A DNA stretch of 64,000 bases from the NCBI GenBank assembly GCA_022510845.1, contig JAFLSR010000006.1:22484-86483 (forward strand), read 5' to 3'. Every line of letters begins with the position of its first letter. Position 1 is the stretch's first letter. Shown here piece after piece: positions 18,997 to 27,450 of this stretch. Source of the stretch: Treponema sp. GTDB taxonomy: Bacteria; Spirochaetota; Spirochaetia; Treponematales; Treponemataceae. The translations under genes were made by a program, and so were the position numbers. The notes under the pieces are model-generated. The model was given only the letters and a program-made list of their open reading frames with translations, ran no database searches and was not told where the DNA came from.

Positions 18997-20361
18997 TCAC
19001 TTCCACTCATCGCCTTGAAACAAATCCAGTTTTCGCTGGAGGGTTTTTCGTCCGATGCCGAGGATTTCCGCGGCGCGGCTTTTGTTGCCTTTTACCGAAG
19101 CGAGAGTCTGCATTATGACGAGCCTTTCGGCTTCGTCGAGCGTTGTGCCAAGCGGAACGCTCACGCTTTCTGCCACGACCGCGTTGCCTACAGAAGGCGG
19201 CAAATCTTCCGTAGTGATTTCATTTCCCGAGCACATCACCACCGCGCTTTCGATGCAGTTGCGGAGTTCGCGGATATTGCCCGGCCATTCGTATTTGTAG
19301 AGGGCGTTCCGCGCCCTGCTGTCGATTCCCGTTATCGACTTTCCCAAATCGCGCGCCTCGCCCTCAAATTCTTTGAGAAAGTGGCTCACCAAAAGCGGGA
19401 TGTCGTCCTTGCGCTCGCGCAGAGGCGGAACGTTTATTCGCACAACGTTCAGGCGGTAGTAAAGGTCCTCGCGGAAACGCCCAGCCTTCACTTCCTCTTC
19501 CAAATTTCGGTTCGTGGCTGCAATCACGCGCACGTCAACATCGATTGTGGACTGCCCTCCCACGCGCTCGAATTTCTTTTCCTGCAACACGCGCAAAAGT
19601 TTTATTTGAGTGGCTTGGTTTATCTCGCCGATTTCATCGAGAAAAATAGTCGAGCCGTGCGCAAGTTCGAACCGCCCCTTCACCATCGAATCCGCACCGG
19701 TGAACGCGCCTTTTTCGTGGCCGAAAAGCTCGCTTTCCAAAAGCGTCTCGCTCAGGGCGGCGCAGTGGACTTTGATGCATTCGTGGGAAGCGCGCGGCGA
19801 AAGCGCGTGAATCGCGTCCGCCACAACTTCCTTTCCGCTTCCGCTTTCGCCAGTAATCAGGACGCTCGCCTTGGACGGGGCGACTTTTTTTATCATCTCG
19901 GCTATTTTCTGCATTTCGGCGCTTTTTCCCACCATCTCTTGGAGGGTGCGAGAAGTGCGCACTTGCGCTTCAAGTTCCTTGTGCCGAATGGCGAGTTCCC
20001 TTCCCTGCAACGCACGCTTTACAATCATCGAAAGCTGGTCCAAATTCAGCGGCTTTGTAAGAAAGTCATACGCGCCGTTTCGCATCGCCTCCACCGCGGA
20101 GTCTATGCTTCCGTGCCCCGTGAGGACGATGACCGGAACGCCGGGATTTTTCGCGGTCACTTGGCGCAGGACTTCCTCGCCCGAAACTCCGTCCATACGC
20201 AAGTCGGTTATGACCAAATCGATGTCGCCCTTGGCGATTTGCTCAAGCCCCTCCCTTCCGTCCGAAGCAAGGCGCACCGAATAGCCTTCGATTTCGAACG
20301 CCGCGCCAAGCCCTTCGCGAATGTTCTTTTCGTCGTCGATTACGAGAATCGTTGATTTCAT
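18997..20361 (-). CDS. atoC: NtrC-family sigma54-dependent response regulator
   Basis: The 454-residue protein is a bacterial enhancer-binding protein that should activate RNA polymerase carrying sigma54. The receiver domain (1-120) has the acidic pair at D9-D10, the phospho-acceptor Asp53 (ITDLRMDG) and Lys103. The AAA+ domain contains Walker A GESGSGKE near 167 and the sigma54-contacting GAFTGA loop near 225. A Fis-type helix-turn-helix ([18 protein letters not shown]) closes the protein. Its ATG overlaps the stop of the upstream kinase gene (ATGA), so the two form a cognate pair like TP0519/TP0520. Confidence 0.95.
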   Translation of the reverse strand: MKSTILVIDDEKNIREGLGAAFEIEGYSVRLASDGREGLEQIAKGDIDLVITDLRMDGVSGEEVLRQVTAKNPGVPVIVLTGHGSIDSAVEAMRNGAYDFLTKPLNLDQLSMIVKRALQGRELAIRHKELEAQVRTSRTLQEMVGKSAEMQKIAEMIKKVAPSKASVLITGESGSGKEVVADAIHALSPRASHECIKVHCAALSETLLESELFGHEKGAFTGADSMVKGRFELAHGSTIFLDEIGEINQATQIKLLRVLQEKKFERVGGQSTIDVDVRVIAATNRNLEEEVKAGRFREDLYYRLNVVRINVPPLRERKDDIPLLVSHFLKEFEGEARDLGKSITGIDSRARNALYKYEWPGNIRELRNCIESAVVMCSGNEITTEDLPPSVGNAVVAESVSVPLGTTLDEAERLVIMQTLASVKGNKSRAAEILGIGRKTLQRKLDLFQGDEWK

Positions 20362-21632
20362 TCTTTCCCCTCCCCGCCGTTCGTTTTGTACGGCAGAAGC
20401 CGCGTCTGTGTCTGCGGAATCGGCAAGGTTATGACGAATGCCGTTCCCACGCCCTCGCGCGACTTGACACGGATGTCGCCGGAAAATTCTTTTATAATCT
20501 TGTAGACGGTTGTCATTCCAAGGCCTGTGCCAGAAGCCTTGGTCGTGTAGTACGGCTCGAAGATGTGCTCCAAAGTCTTTTGGCTCATTCCGTTTCCGTC
20601 GTCGTTTATCAGGATGAAGAATTTGTCATCCTCGGTGGCAGTCCGAAGCACGAATTCGCCTCGGAAGCCTTTCACGCCCGAATCGTTTTTTGCGACTGCA
20701 ATCTTCTTGCCGAATTTCTCTTCGATGGCGGCGATGGAATTCTGCGCGATGTTGACCACCACCTCGCGAAAAAGTTTTGGGTCGAGAAGGACGCGCACTT
20801 CGCTTTCGCAAAATTCAGTCCGCACCTGAATGTTTTTTCCGCTGAATTCGGGCGCAAAGAAATCGATGATTTTTTCCAAGAGCGCATTCGGATTCAGCAA
20901 TTCCAAGTTCGCCTTCACGGGGCGCACCGCAAAAAGGAAATTCACGACGATTTCATTCAGGTTGTCGATTTCCTCGTTCACCACGTCCAAATATTTTTCC
21001 ACGAATTTTTCGTCAGGCAAAACGCCGTCACCCTGCCGCGCCGAACGAATCGCCTTTTGCAAAAGCTGGATGTGTATGCTTATCGCGCCGAGCGGATTCT
21101 TTATTTCATGCGCCACGCCCGCCGCAAGGTTCGTGAGGCTCGAAAGGTTTTCCATCTGGCGCAGGAGGATTTCCTGGTTGCGCTTTTCCGTGATGTCGCG
21201 AACCAAAATCACCGAGCCTGAAAGCTCTTCGGCGTTGACAAGCGGATTTATCGAAATCGCCATAAAGCGCACGGTGTCCTCGCCGGTCTTCACGCTGAAC
21301 TCTTCGCCTACATTCGAAAGATTTTTTTCGTGGCAATTTTTCAAAAACGACTTGATTTCAAAATCGGTGATGTATTCATAAAGTTTTTTTTTGCCGTCGA
21401 GAATCTCTTCGATGCGAGTGGAAAGCGGCAGGCGATGCCGCATACCTTTGTTCGCGAAAAGCAGTCGGAAATCCTTGTCCACGATGACGATTCCCGTGGG
21501 AACGGAATCGATAATCGAAAGAAGCAGGTCGCGCTCCGCCGAGAGGTTCGAAAAAACACGCTGAATCTGCGCGGAAGAAAGCTTGTCAAGCCGTTGCGAG
21601 ACAGTCTTGTTGAACACCGACGTTCTTTGCAT
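20358..21632 (-). CDS. atoS: PAS-domain sensor histidine kinase
   Basis: The 424-residue kinase should phosphorylate the co-encoded NtrC-type regulator. It has no membrane segment, so it senses an internal signal. A PAS domain covers about residues 40-150. The H-box is VAHEIKNPLGAI near residue 174. The HATPase domain ends with G-boxes DDGNGM and GTGLGM near 370-395. The start at 21632 follows directly on a promoter without any ribosome site, so the message is predicted to be leaderless. Confidence 0.93.
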   Translation of the reverse strand: MQRTSVFNKTVSQRLDKLSSAQIQRVFSNLSAERDLLLSIIDSVPTGIVIVDKDFRLLFANKGMRHRLPLSTRIEEILDGKKKLYEYITDFEIKSFLKNCHEKNLSNVGEEFSVKTGEDTVRFMAISINPLVNAEELSGSVILVRDITEKRNQEILLRQMENLSSLTNLAAGVAHEIKNPLGAISIHIQLLQKAIRSARQGDGVLPDEKFVEKYLDVVNEEIDNLNEIVVNFLFAVRPVKANLELLNPNALLEKIIDFFAPEFSGKNIQVRTEFCESEVRVLLDPKLFREVVVNIAQNSIAAIEEKFGKKIAVAKNDSGVKGFRGEFVLRTATEDDKFFILINDDGNGMSQKTLEHIFEPYYTTKASGTGLGMTTVYKIIKEFSGDIRVKSREGVGTAFVITLPIPQTQTRLLPYKTNGGEGKE

Positions 21633-21638
21633 GAGTGC

Positions 21639-21667
21639 ATTCTATAAAAAAAACGCGAAAATGTAAA
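21639..21667 (-). promoter_or_regulatory. Leaderless promoter of the histidine kinase gene
   Basis: On the minus strand TTTACA (21667-21662) and TAGAAT (21644-21639) are separated by 17 bp. Six bases separate the -10 box from the ATG, so transcription should begin at or next to the start codon. Confidence 0.65.
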
Positions 21668-21810
21668 CAAGATGATGCGCAGGGGTGTTGAAATTGCCGG
21701 CGGAATTGTCGCCGCTCCAGTTCAACATCAAGCGACAAAATCGCGCGCCTTAAACCCGCGCAACTGGGCGCGGCAAAATTCCGCACAAGAAAAATCTCGG
21801 GCGGATCAAA

Positions 21811-21905
21811 GCGGGGGTTTTAGGGGGCGCAAGCCACCTAGGAGAGGGGGTAGCGGAAGACCGCTCAAGCGGGTTTCCGCGAGGGGGAGGCTTCCCCCTA
21901 CCCGC
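21811..21905. ncRNA. GC-rich multi-helix intergenic element
   Basis: An outer stem GCGGG/CCCGC (21811-21815 with 21901-21905) encloses three hairpins: 21821-21840 (8 pairs, one mismatch), 21853-21880 (13 pairs, one mismatch, CA loop) and 21883-21898 (6 pairs). The unit is far richer in G than its surroundings and has no ORF. It lies 6 bp after the stop of the signal peptidase gene. The 140 bp between it and the kinase promoter hold further GC-rich inverted repeats, e.g. TGTTGAA/TTCAACA at 21686-21692 and 21721-21727. Whether it is a transcribed RNA, a terminator or a DNA repeat is unknown. Confidence 0.5.
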
Positions 21906-21911
21906 ACAAAA

Positions 21912-23663
21912 TCAATTCCGCACTATGCCAATCCTGTCTTTGGGCCAAAATCGGAAAACCGTCGTTCCCAATATGCGCTCCTGTCCCACATACTGCGGCT
22001 CCATGTTCGTGTAGTACAGAAGCGAAAACTTGTCGGCGGGGCAAAGTCTTTCAAGGCGGTCTTCGTAGGAATGGCGCATATCAAGCGAATTGAATCGATT
22101 GTCGCCCATCATAAAATAGCAGCCTTCGGGTATGAAGCGCGCGCTTCCGTCCGGCGCGTTCGCGGGGAAAACCGGCATATTGCGCCTGTCCAAATAAAGC
22201 GTGTAGTTGAAGATTTCTTCGGCATCGCTCAAGCACTGCGCAATTGTTTCGTCGCGCAAAAATTCGGACGAAGAAACTCCCGCGCGCATCAACTGCGCAT
22301 CTCGGACGATGAATTTTCCGACCAAAATTTTCGCCATCAGGTTCAAGCGGAAATTCGAATCGTCGTACAAGTTGCCTCCAAAAAGCCCGTCGCGCATATT
22401 CTCGTCGCAAGAGGAAATCCAGTCCGTCATAAAGGCCGCGAACCAAGACGCGCCTTCCGCAGAAGAAAGCAGTTTTGTTGCGAGCGCGAAATTCTCGCGG
22501 AAAGCATTATAGACAAAAAGCGAAGATTGCGGAATATAATTTTCAAGTTCCGCGCCGGCATCGGCTGAAATTCCATAGTCAGAAAGCGAAGCGAATGTCC
22601 GCGCCAGATTTTCGCATTCTGATTTTGCGGAATTTATGTCGAGCGAATTGCGCCGCGCTTCAACTTTTTCCATTTTTGAAAAGCCTTCGTCGCTTATCGG
22701 AAAATCGTGCACCTTGCCTTTCAGTTCTTTAGGAAGTCCGTTCAGGTTGTACGCCGCCCATTGCGCATCCTCCGCCACTGGCGAAAATTCTTGCGAGGAT
22801 TCCGTGCGCGAATAAAGCACGCCGTCGAGCATCATAAGCTGCTCTCCGGGAATTCCCGCAATCCTTTTTACGAGCGGATCGGCTTTGACCACCCCCCTTT
22901 CGTCAACGTTGAGATTCAGCATCGTGAAAGTGAGCATATAGACAAGTTCCGAGACCACGGACTTAACTTCCGCCTTGCGCCCGCTTTCGTAGTGCGGATT
23001 TCTGAAAACAACGATGTCGCCGCGCGAATATTTTTTTATCTGCGGAATGCCGATGTCGCTCAAAGGAAATTTCGGGCCGCTCGTGATTTTTGAAACCATG
23101 AGACGGTCGCCGATTAAAAGCGAGGGCACCATCGATTCAGATGGAATCTTGTAGAATTGGAAGAAGAAAATCTGAAAAAGCAGCACCATGAAAACTGCCT
23201 GCACGAGCGCGTCCACCCAGTCCAAAATCTCGAACGAAAGCCACGCAATTCCGCGCCGCTTTTTTTTCTTGGAAAATTCCGCCCAGGAAGGATTTATCTT
23301 TGCCGCGCGTTTTTCGGAAAAATAAAAAAGCGCAGCAAGCGAAAAAGCAAAGTTCAAAATCCAAAGCGCGACGCTCACAGCATCGAACGCAATGCCCGTT
23401 CCGTACTGACCCGCCCGCCTAATGATGAAAGAAATAAGATGCACGAACGGCTGGTATTGCAGCAATTTTTTTGTCGCCACAAATCCCATGCGCGAATTGT
23501 TTTTCAAAAGGTGCGCGAACATCACATAAAAAAGAATTCCGTTGAATGCGGCAGAAACAAAAAAAGCAAGCATCGCCACATCCAAATGAAACGAAATGTT
23601 CACCAAAGAAAAAAGCGCGGCAGAAACGAAGTCAAGCAAAATGAAAATTTTTAAAATATGCAT
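21912..23663 (-). CDS. lepB: Signal peptidase I with a large insertion
   Basis: Type I signal peptidase cleaves signal peptides at the outer face of the inner membrane. The catalytic serine is Ser177 in PSESMVPSL and the general-base lysine is Lys266 in LVKRIAG. The late box MGDNRFNSLD is also present. At 583 residues it is about twice the usual length. Extra parts are an N-terminal membrane-rich region (4-5 segments in residues 1-165) and a helical insertion of roughly 180 residues (about 300-490) between the Lys box and the GDN box. The start at 23663 has no ribosome site but sits 6 nt from a -10 box. Confidence 0.88.
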   Translation of the reverse strand: MHILKIFILLDFVSAALFSLVNISFHLDVAMLAFFVSAAFNGILFYVMFAHLLKNNSRMGFVATKKLLQYQPFVHLISFIIRRAGQYGTGIAFDAVSVALWILNFAFSLAALFYFSEKRAAKINPSWAEFSKKKKRRGIAWLSFEILDWVDALVQAVFMVLLFQIFFFQFYKIPSESMVPSLLIGDRLMVSKITSGPKFPLSDIGIPQIKKYSRGDIVVFRNPHYESGRKAEVKSVVSELVYMLTFTMLNLNVDERGVVKADPLVKRIAGIPGEQLMMLDGVLYSRTESSQEFSPVAEDAQWAAYNLNGLPKELKGKVHDFPISDEGFSKMEKVEARRNSLDINSAKSECENLARTFASLSDYGISADAGAELENYIPQSSLFVYNAFRENFALATKLLSSAEGASWFAAFMTDWISSCDENMRDGLFGGNLYDDSNFRLNLMAKILVGKFIVRDAQLMRAGVSSSEFLRDETIAQCLSDAEEIFNYTLYLDRRNMPVFPANAPDGSARFIPEGCYFMMGDNRFNSLDMRHSYEDRLERLCPADKFSLLYYTNMEPQYVGQERILGTTVFRFWPKDRIGIVRN

Positions 23664-23669
23664 TTTTCT

Positions 23670-23698
23670 ATTTTATCACAAAAAACCGATTCCGTCTA
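23670..23698 (-). promoter_or_regulatory. Leaderless promoter of the signal peptidase gene
   Basis: On the minus strand TAGACG (23698-23693) and TAAAAT (23675-23670) are 17 bp apart, with a TG-rich extension before the -10 box. Six bases separate the -10 box from the ATG. Confidence 0.5.
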
Positions 23699-23706
23699 CA
23701 GCGAGC

Positions 23707-23811
23707 AAAATTGGACACACAAAAATAAATCGCACCAAATATAGTGGCACACGATTTGATTGTACAAAATATGATTGCACGCTATTAAATCGCGCAAGAT
23801 TCAATCCGCAA
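23707..23811. repeat. Seven degenerate 15-bp tandem repeats
   Basis: Seven successive 15-bp units (start positions 23707, 23722, 23737, 23752, 23767, 23782, 23797) share an approximate consensus AAATATAATCGCACA. The A/T-rich first nine bases and the G-C-A-C tail recur in phase. The array lies in the divergent gap between the signal peptidase and lipoprotein genes. Confidence 0.65.
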
Positions 23812-23842
23812 ACACAAAAAAATTTCAGATTTTTTTGTGTTT
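23810..23842. repeat. Perfect 14-bp inverted repeat
   Basis: AAACACAAAAAAAT (23810-23823) pairs perfectly with 23829-23842 across a 5-nt loop, TTCAG. With its T tract it could act as a terminator in either direction, but no gene ends here; it abuts the 15-bp repeats. Confidence 0.6.
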
Positions 23843-23941
23843 CTGTTCGATTTGGCACGAAATTTATGTCGAAAATTCGCATCTTAATTTTACAAGAAAA
23901 TTGCAAACTCAAAACACACTTTTTATTTTCAAGGAGGAAAC

Positions 23942-25060
23942 ATGGTAAGAAAAACAAATGAAAAAATCGGGTTTCTCCGATACGTCTTGTTTTGCGCGAG
24001 CGTCGTTGCGATAACGATTCTCTGCATAAGCCACTCAGGTTGCCAAATCACGAGCGAAGGAATCAAAGTACTGGACGCGGCGGAAAGCCCTGAAATCACA
24101 AGCGTGAAAACGCTCGATGAAAAATCGCTCGAAGTATGCTTTAACAAGGCAGTAAAAGCAAAAACCGCCACGGTCTCAAAACTTGGCTCAACCGAAAGGG
24201 CTTCGCTAGACAAAACCGCGCATGACGCAATGGAAGCACGCGCTTTGGTTTCGGGCGACAGAAAAACCGTAGTGTACGAATTCGCAAGCGAAACCAAAGT
24301 CGGCGAGCGATACCAACTTTTCGGCGAAATTGCCGATTCGCGCGGAAACTCGCTCACGTTCGCGCTTCCGTTCGACGGCTACAATTCCCGAATTCCCATC
24401 CTTGTAATCGAAGAAGTTCAGGGAGATTACACAAATACGAAAAGCGCGCACAAATGCGAATACATCGTGGTCACCGCGCTCACCGCAGGAAACCTCGGCG
24501 GACTTGAACTTTACAGCGCGCAGTATTCGAACATTCTTTCCAACTATCAGTTTCCGTCCTGCGAAGTAAAGGCGGGGGAAAAAATAATGTTTCATCTGCG
24601 TACTTTTCCTGACGTAGATTTAAAAAACGAAACAGGCGAAAACCTTGCGGAAGACAAAGGCGAATGGAGCAAACCGAATATCCGCGACCTGTTTTTTGAA
24701 AACACAAAAAAATGCGTAGGAAAAAGCTACGACATTATTTTTTTGAGAAACAAGTCCAACATGAAAATCCTTGACGCGGTTTTGTACACGACCGCAGACA
24801 AAAAAGAAAAACTTCTTTCTCTATCAAAAAGCGCGGAACTTGCGATAAGTCAGGGAAAATGGAATTCAAACTCACAGGAGGATTTCGCGCCGTTCATACT
24901 TGAAAAAGATTTCAGTTACACATCAAGATGTCTTCGAAGAAAAGGAATAGACGATTTTTTAAAACTCGCCAAAACTGGAAATCTCTCGCAAGACGAAATC
25001 CGCTCTTCAAAAGAAAACTGGTTCGAAGACAAAACCTTATACAACGCAGCAAGAAAATAG
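23942..25060 (+). CDS. Putative lipoprotein with an Ig-like N-terminal domain
   Basis: The 372-residue protein has a membrane-spanning signal region (about residues 12-34) ending in a spirochaetal-type lipobox (HSGC), so it is probably an exported lipoprotein. Residues about 45-130 resemble SbsA/Big-type Ig-like domains (VKTLDEKSLEVCFNKAV pattern). The middle (about 150-270) has strands that recall lamin-tail-like folds (TAGNLGGLELY), a weak resemblance. The start is set by the strong site AAGGAGG. It stands alone between divergent and convergent neighbours. No enzyme motif is visible, and the function is unknown. Confidence 0.75.
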   Translation: MVRKTNEKIGFLRYVLFCASVVAITILCISHSGCQITSEGIKVLDAAESPEITSVKTLDEKSLEVCFNKAVKAKTATVSKLGSTERASLDKTAHDAMEARALVSGDRKTVVYEFASETKVGERYQLFGEIADSRGNSLTFALPFDGYNSRIPILVIEEVQGDYTNTKSAHKCEYIVVTALTAGNLGGLELYSAQYSNILSNYQFPSCEVKAGEKIMFHLRTFPDVDLKNETGENLAEDKGEWSKPNIRDLFFENTKKCVGKSYDIIFLRNKSNMKILDAVLYTTADKKEKLLSLSKSAELAISQGKWNSNSQEDFAPFILEKDFSYTSRCLRRKGIDDFLKLAKTGNLSQDEIRSSKENWFEDKTLYNAARK

Positions 25061-25163
25061 ATTTCGCCGAATTTCTCTTCGCGCGAAATTCGTGCACAAA
25101 ACGCGAATCACTTTGTAAAAAAAATTCGCTTCGCCTCACATTGAATCTGTGCGCATAAAAAAA

Positions 25164-25192
25164 CCAGTTCCTGCCGCGCAAGCAGGAACTGG
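25164..25192 (-). terminator. Terminator of the DUF2259-like gene
   Basis: An 11-bp perfect stem (25164-25174 with 25182-25192, CCAGTTCCTGC and its complement) has a 7-nt loop. On the minus strand it is followed by seven T residues, a classical intrinsic terminator for the gene ending at 25228. Confidence 0.85.
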
Positions 25193-25227
25193 AAAACAAA
25201 ATGGAGGAACAATCGCGCTTTTTCGCG

Positions 25228-25917
25228 CTATAATTTTACCGTCTCGACCATATAGCGTATGGAGGTACCGCCTTGGTCTTCAACGGTTTTTTCCACTACA
25301 AAAACAAGGGACGTGCGCCGCGCGTCGCGGAGAATGCGGACAATCTTGTAGCCCGTAACTCCAGCGCGCATTCTTTCGGGCGAACCGACTTTGTATCGTT
25401 TTTCAGTTCCCAATTTTTTTATCGAAAGGTCGATGTAGAAGCATGACTTGCAGTTACGTCCGCTTCCTTCGAACCTTGGCACAAGACGCACAGTGTAATC
25501 GCACTGCGCCATCGAATTTTCGTCGCCATAATTCTTGAACGAAATCTCTTCTGTTCCGCTCTTGGACTCGTTCTCCAAGACATAGAGCGTGTCGTCACTT
25601 GAAGTTTTGGCGCATCCGTATTTCAAGATTTCCGAAGAATGGCGCGAATACAAGTTGTCGTACACTTCCCTTCCGCCCTTGCCAGATTTCGAATCGAGAT
25701 TCCTGAAAACGCCTCCGGGAACGTATTCGTTCTTTTCCACGTCCACCGCGTAGATTTCCGCGTATGGAGTGAATTTCACGTCCGTCATTCCGTACTGCCC
25801 GAAAACATATATCCTTCCGTCGTTCGAAAAACCGATGTCCTTGAACGCGGCCGCGTCACCGGCAAAGGAAATTCCAGCCGCAAAAAGAATCAGACCTGCG
25901 ATGATCGCTTTTTTCAT
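25228..25917 (-). CDS. Secreted protein resembling the DUF2259 family
   Basis: The 229-residue protein has a clear signal peptide ending ...GISFAG. The mature part opens AAFKDIGFSNDGRIYVFGQYG, which matches my recollection of DUF2259 periplasmic proteins of spirochaetes. A central segment with a pair of cysteines near residue 175 and several beta strands follows. The start at 25917 is set by TATGGAGAAGC; the longer reading to 25968 has no such site. It is monocistronic, with its own terminator. No function is known to me for the family. Confidence 0.75.
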   Translation of the reverse strand: MKKAIIAGLILFAAGISFAGDAAAFKDIGFSNDGRIYVFGQYGMTDVKFTPYAEIYAVDVEKNEYVPGGVFRNLDSKSGKGGREVYDNLYSRHSSEILKYGCAKTSSDDTLYVLENESKSGTEEISFKNYGDENSMAQCDYTVRLVPRFEGSGRNCKSCFYIDLSIKKLGTEKRYKVGSPERMRAGVTGYKIVRILRDARRTSLVFVVEKTVEDQGGTSIRYMVETVKL

Positions 25918-26006
25918 TGCTTCTCCATAAAAAACTGAAAAAAATTGAAGTCGCCTGCGCGAAATCAAAGTTCCTTTTTTTATTTTCGGCGCAATGAGAT
26001 TTACTC

Positions 26007-26035
26007 TTTACTATTTTTTGTTTTGACTGTAAAAT
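26007..26035 (+). promoter_or_regulatory. Leaderless promoter of the 26.0-kb membrane protein gene
   Basis: TTTACT (26007-26012) and TAAAAT (26030-26035) are separated by 17 bp. Six bases follow before the ATG at 26042, and no Shine-Dalgarno sequence is present. Confidence 0.65.
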
Positions 26036-26041
26036 AAAGCA

Positions 26042-26839
26042 ATGACGCTCAAGGGAAAGAACAGATTCACATTCATGCTCTCGATTTTTTTTCTGGGACT
26101 TTCGATATTTTTCCTTGTGTATTTCATCTTGAAGATGAACGCGGAATCTCAGTCGGCACTCGGCGCGGCGAATTCAATCGCATTCACATCGAGCGCGTGG
26201 ACTGCGATTTTCTCCTCGTTCTGCCTGATGGCGTTCGTTCCAGTGGCGGCGTTTTTCGCCTACTCGCATTTCATAAAAACGCCTTCTATGGAAATCGTCT
26301 ATTTCATGCTTTTTTTGCTCGGGTGTTCGACCGGCTTGCTGCGGCTTTTCGCCCTGTTTGAAACCACGTCTGGGACATTTCCCGTGTCCTACGTCCTTTT
26401 CGGGCGGACGGCATTCTGGGGAAGGCTGCTTTGCTTCGCTTCGCTTTTTATGGTGGCGGTGGCAGGAATGCCGGACCAGCGAGTGAACGTCGAACAGAAC
26501 ATTTTCATCGTGCTGATTTTCTCGCTCACTTTGGCAAAATTCGTTCCGATAAACACCTTGGAATTTGCGCAAAACTTTTCGCTCGGAGACGAAGCGAGGT
26601 GGCTTTTGATTTTTTTCTGCGCGATGGCGGCTCTCCTCACGGCGGCAACCCATTCGCTCAAAGCATGGCAAAGCGAAAACAACGCCCACTATTCGCTTGC
26701 AATCGACACATTGATAATGGAAGCGGGACTAGTGCTGCTGACTTCATGTAAAACGCTCGCCATCGCAATCATAGGCGGGGCAATTCTCATAGCGGGCACT
26801 TTCCGATATATGGGCGTGCTCCACAGACTTTATATGTAG
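26042..26839 (+). CDS. Polytopic membrane protein of unknown function
   Basis: The 265-residue protein is almost entirely hydrophobic, with about seven or eight predicted membrane segments (the first at about residues 10-30, the last at 235-258). It has no signature motif that I recognise. The seven-segment layout and the absence of transport motifs recall 7TM sensor domains, but no signalling domain is attached. Its stop overlaps the end of the convergent kinase-like gene by 10 bp. The start codon lies 6 nt from a -10 box and lacks a ribosome site. Confidence 0.75.
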   Translation: MTLKGKNRFTFMLSIFFLGLSIFFLVYFILKMNAESQSALGAANSIAFTSSAWTAIFSSFCLMAFVPVAAFFAYSHFIKTPSMEIVYFMLFLLGCSTGLLRLFALFETTSGTFPVSYVLFGRTAFWGRLLCFASLFMVAVAGMPDQRVNVEQNIFIVLIFSLTLAKFVPINTLEFAQNFSLGDEARWLLIFFCAMAALLTAATHSLKAWQSENNAHYSLAIDTLIMEAGLVLLTSCKTLAIAIIGGAILIAGTFRYMGVLHRLYM

Positions 26840-27450
26840 AAAAAATGAACCAACGCACCGAGCACGAGCGGAATCAGAATGTTGTCGAAATCTTTCAACG
26901 GAAGAATTTCGATGAACATTCCAGAAACTGCAAGGCACAGCGCGGCTTCGGCATTTTTCAGCACGCAGAACGAAGAGATGAAAATCGCGACGAGGCACAC
27001 TAGGCTTCCTGCGCAGGTTTTTCCGCCCGTACACGGAATGTGCAGGTTTCCGAAGATTTTCCCCGCAAGGCTTGCAAGCCCGTCTCCGAACGCGAGGGCA
27101 AGAATCCCAGCCGCAGCCGCTTTTTGCTCCCAAAGCAACGCGCTCAAAAAAATTCCAATGACCAGCGTCAAAGGTCCAAGCACGAATTTTCCTTTGTCGC
27201 GCGTGCGGGCAGCCATATCCGTGATGTCGGAAACAAGCGGAATCGAAATTCCTCGCAGCGAAAGAATTTGGCACAAAGCGTAGCCCGCCCCCGCAAAAGC
27301 AAGAAGCACCATAGTCAATGTGTAAAATCGCGCCAAAAAAAACGGAACAAATGCCGCGCAAAGATGTATCGACTTGCGGAAGATTTCCTTGTACAAGGAA
27401 ATGAGATGCTGTTTCCACAAAAGCCCCACGTATGGGCAGACGACTTTCAC
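26830..27450 (-). CDS. Dolichol/phytol-kinase-like CTP-dependent membrane protein
   Basis: The 206-residue integral membrane protein belongs by pattern to the SEC59/DGK1/VTE5 group, often annotated as phosphatidate cytidylyltransferase-like. These enzymes phosphorylate lipid alcohols with CTP. Signs are the N-terminal RKSIHL motif at about residue 25 and a central ALAFGDGLASLAGK motif near residue 125, where D and G belong to the nucleotide-binding loop, followed by GKT(C)AGS. About six membrane segments are present. The start is GTG (27448-27450), overlapping the upstream TGA as GTGA, so it is coupled to the large TPR gene. Confidence 0.75.
   Translation of the reverse strand: MKVVCPYVGLLWKQHLISLYKEIFRKSIHLCAAFVPFFLARFYTLTMVLLAFAGAGYALCQILSLRGISIPLVSDITDMAARTRDKGKFVLGPLTLVIGIFLSALLWEQKAAAAGILALAFGDGLASLAGKIFGNLHIPCTGGKTCAGSLVCLVAIFISSFCVLKNAEAALCLAVSGMFIEILPLKDFDNILIPLVLGALVHFFYI

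Noticed and set aside
23676..23957. Small antisense and sense frames with 5-residue periodicity in the 23.7-kb gap
   Set aside because: The periodic peptide simply reflects the 15-bp DNA repeats; no initiation signal or conserved protein pattern is present.
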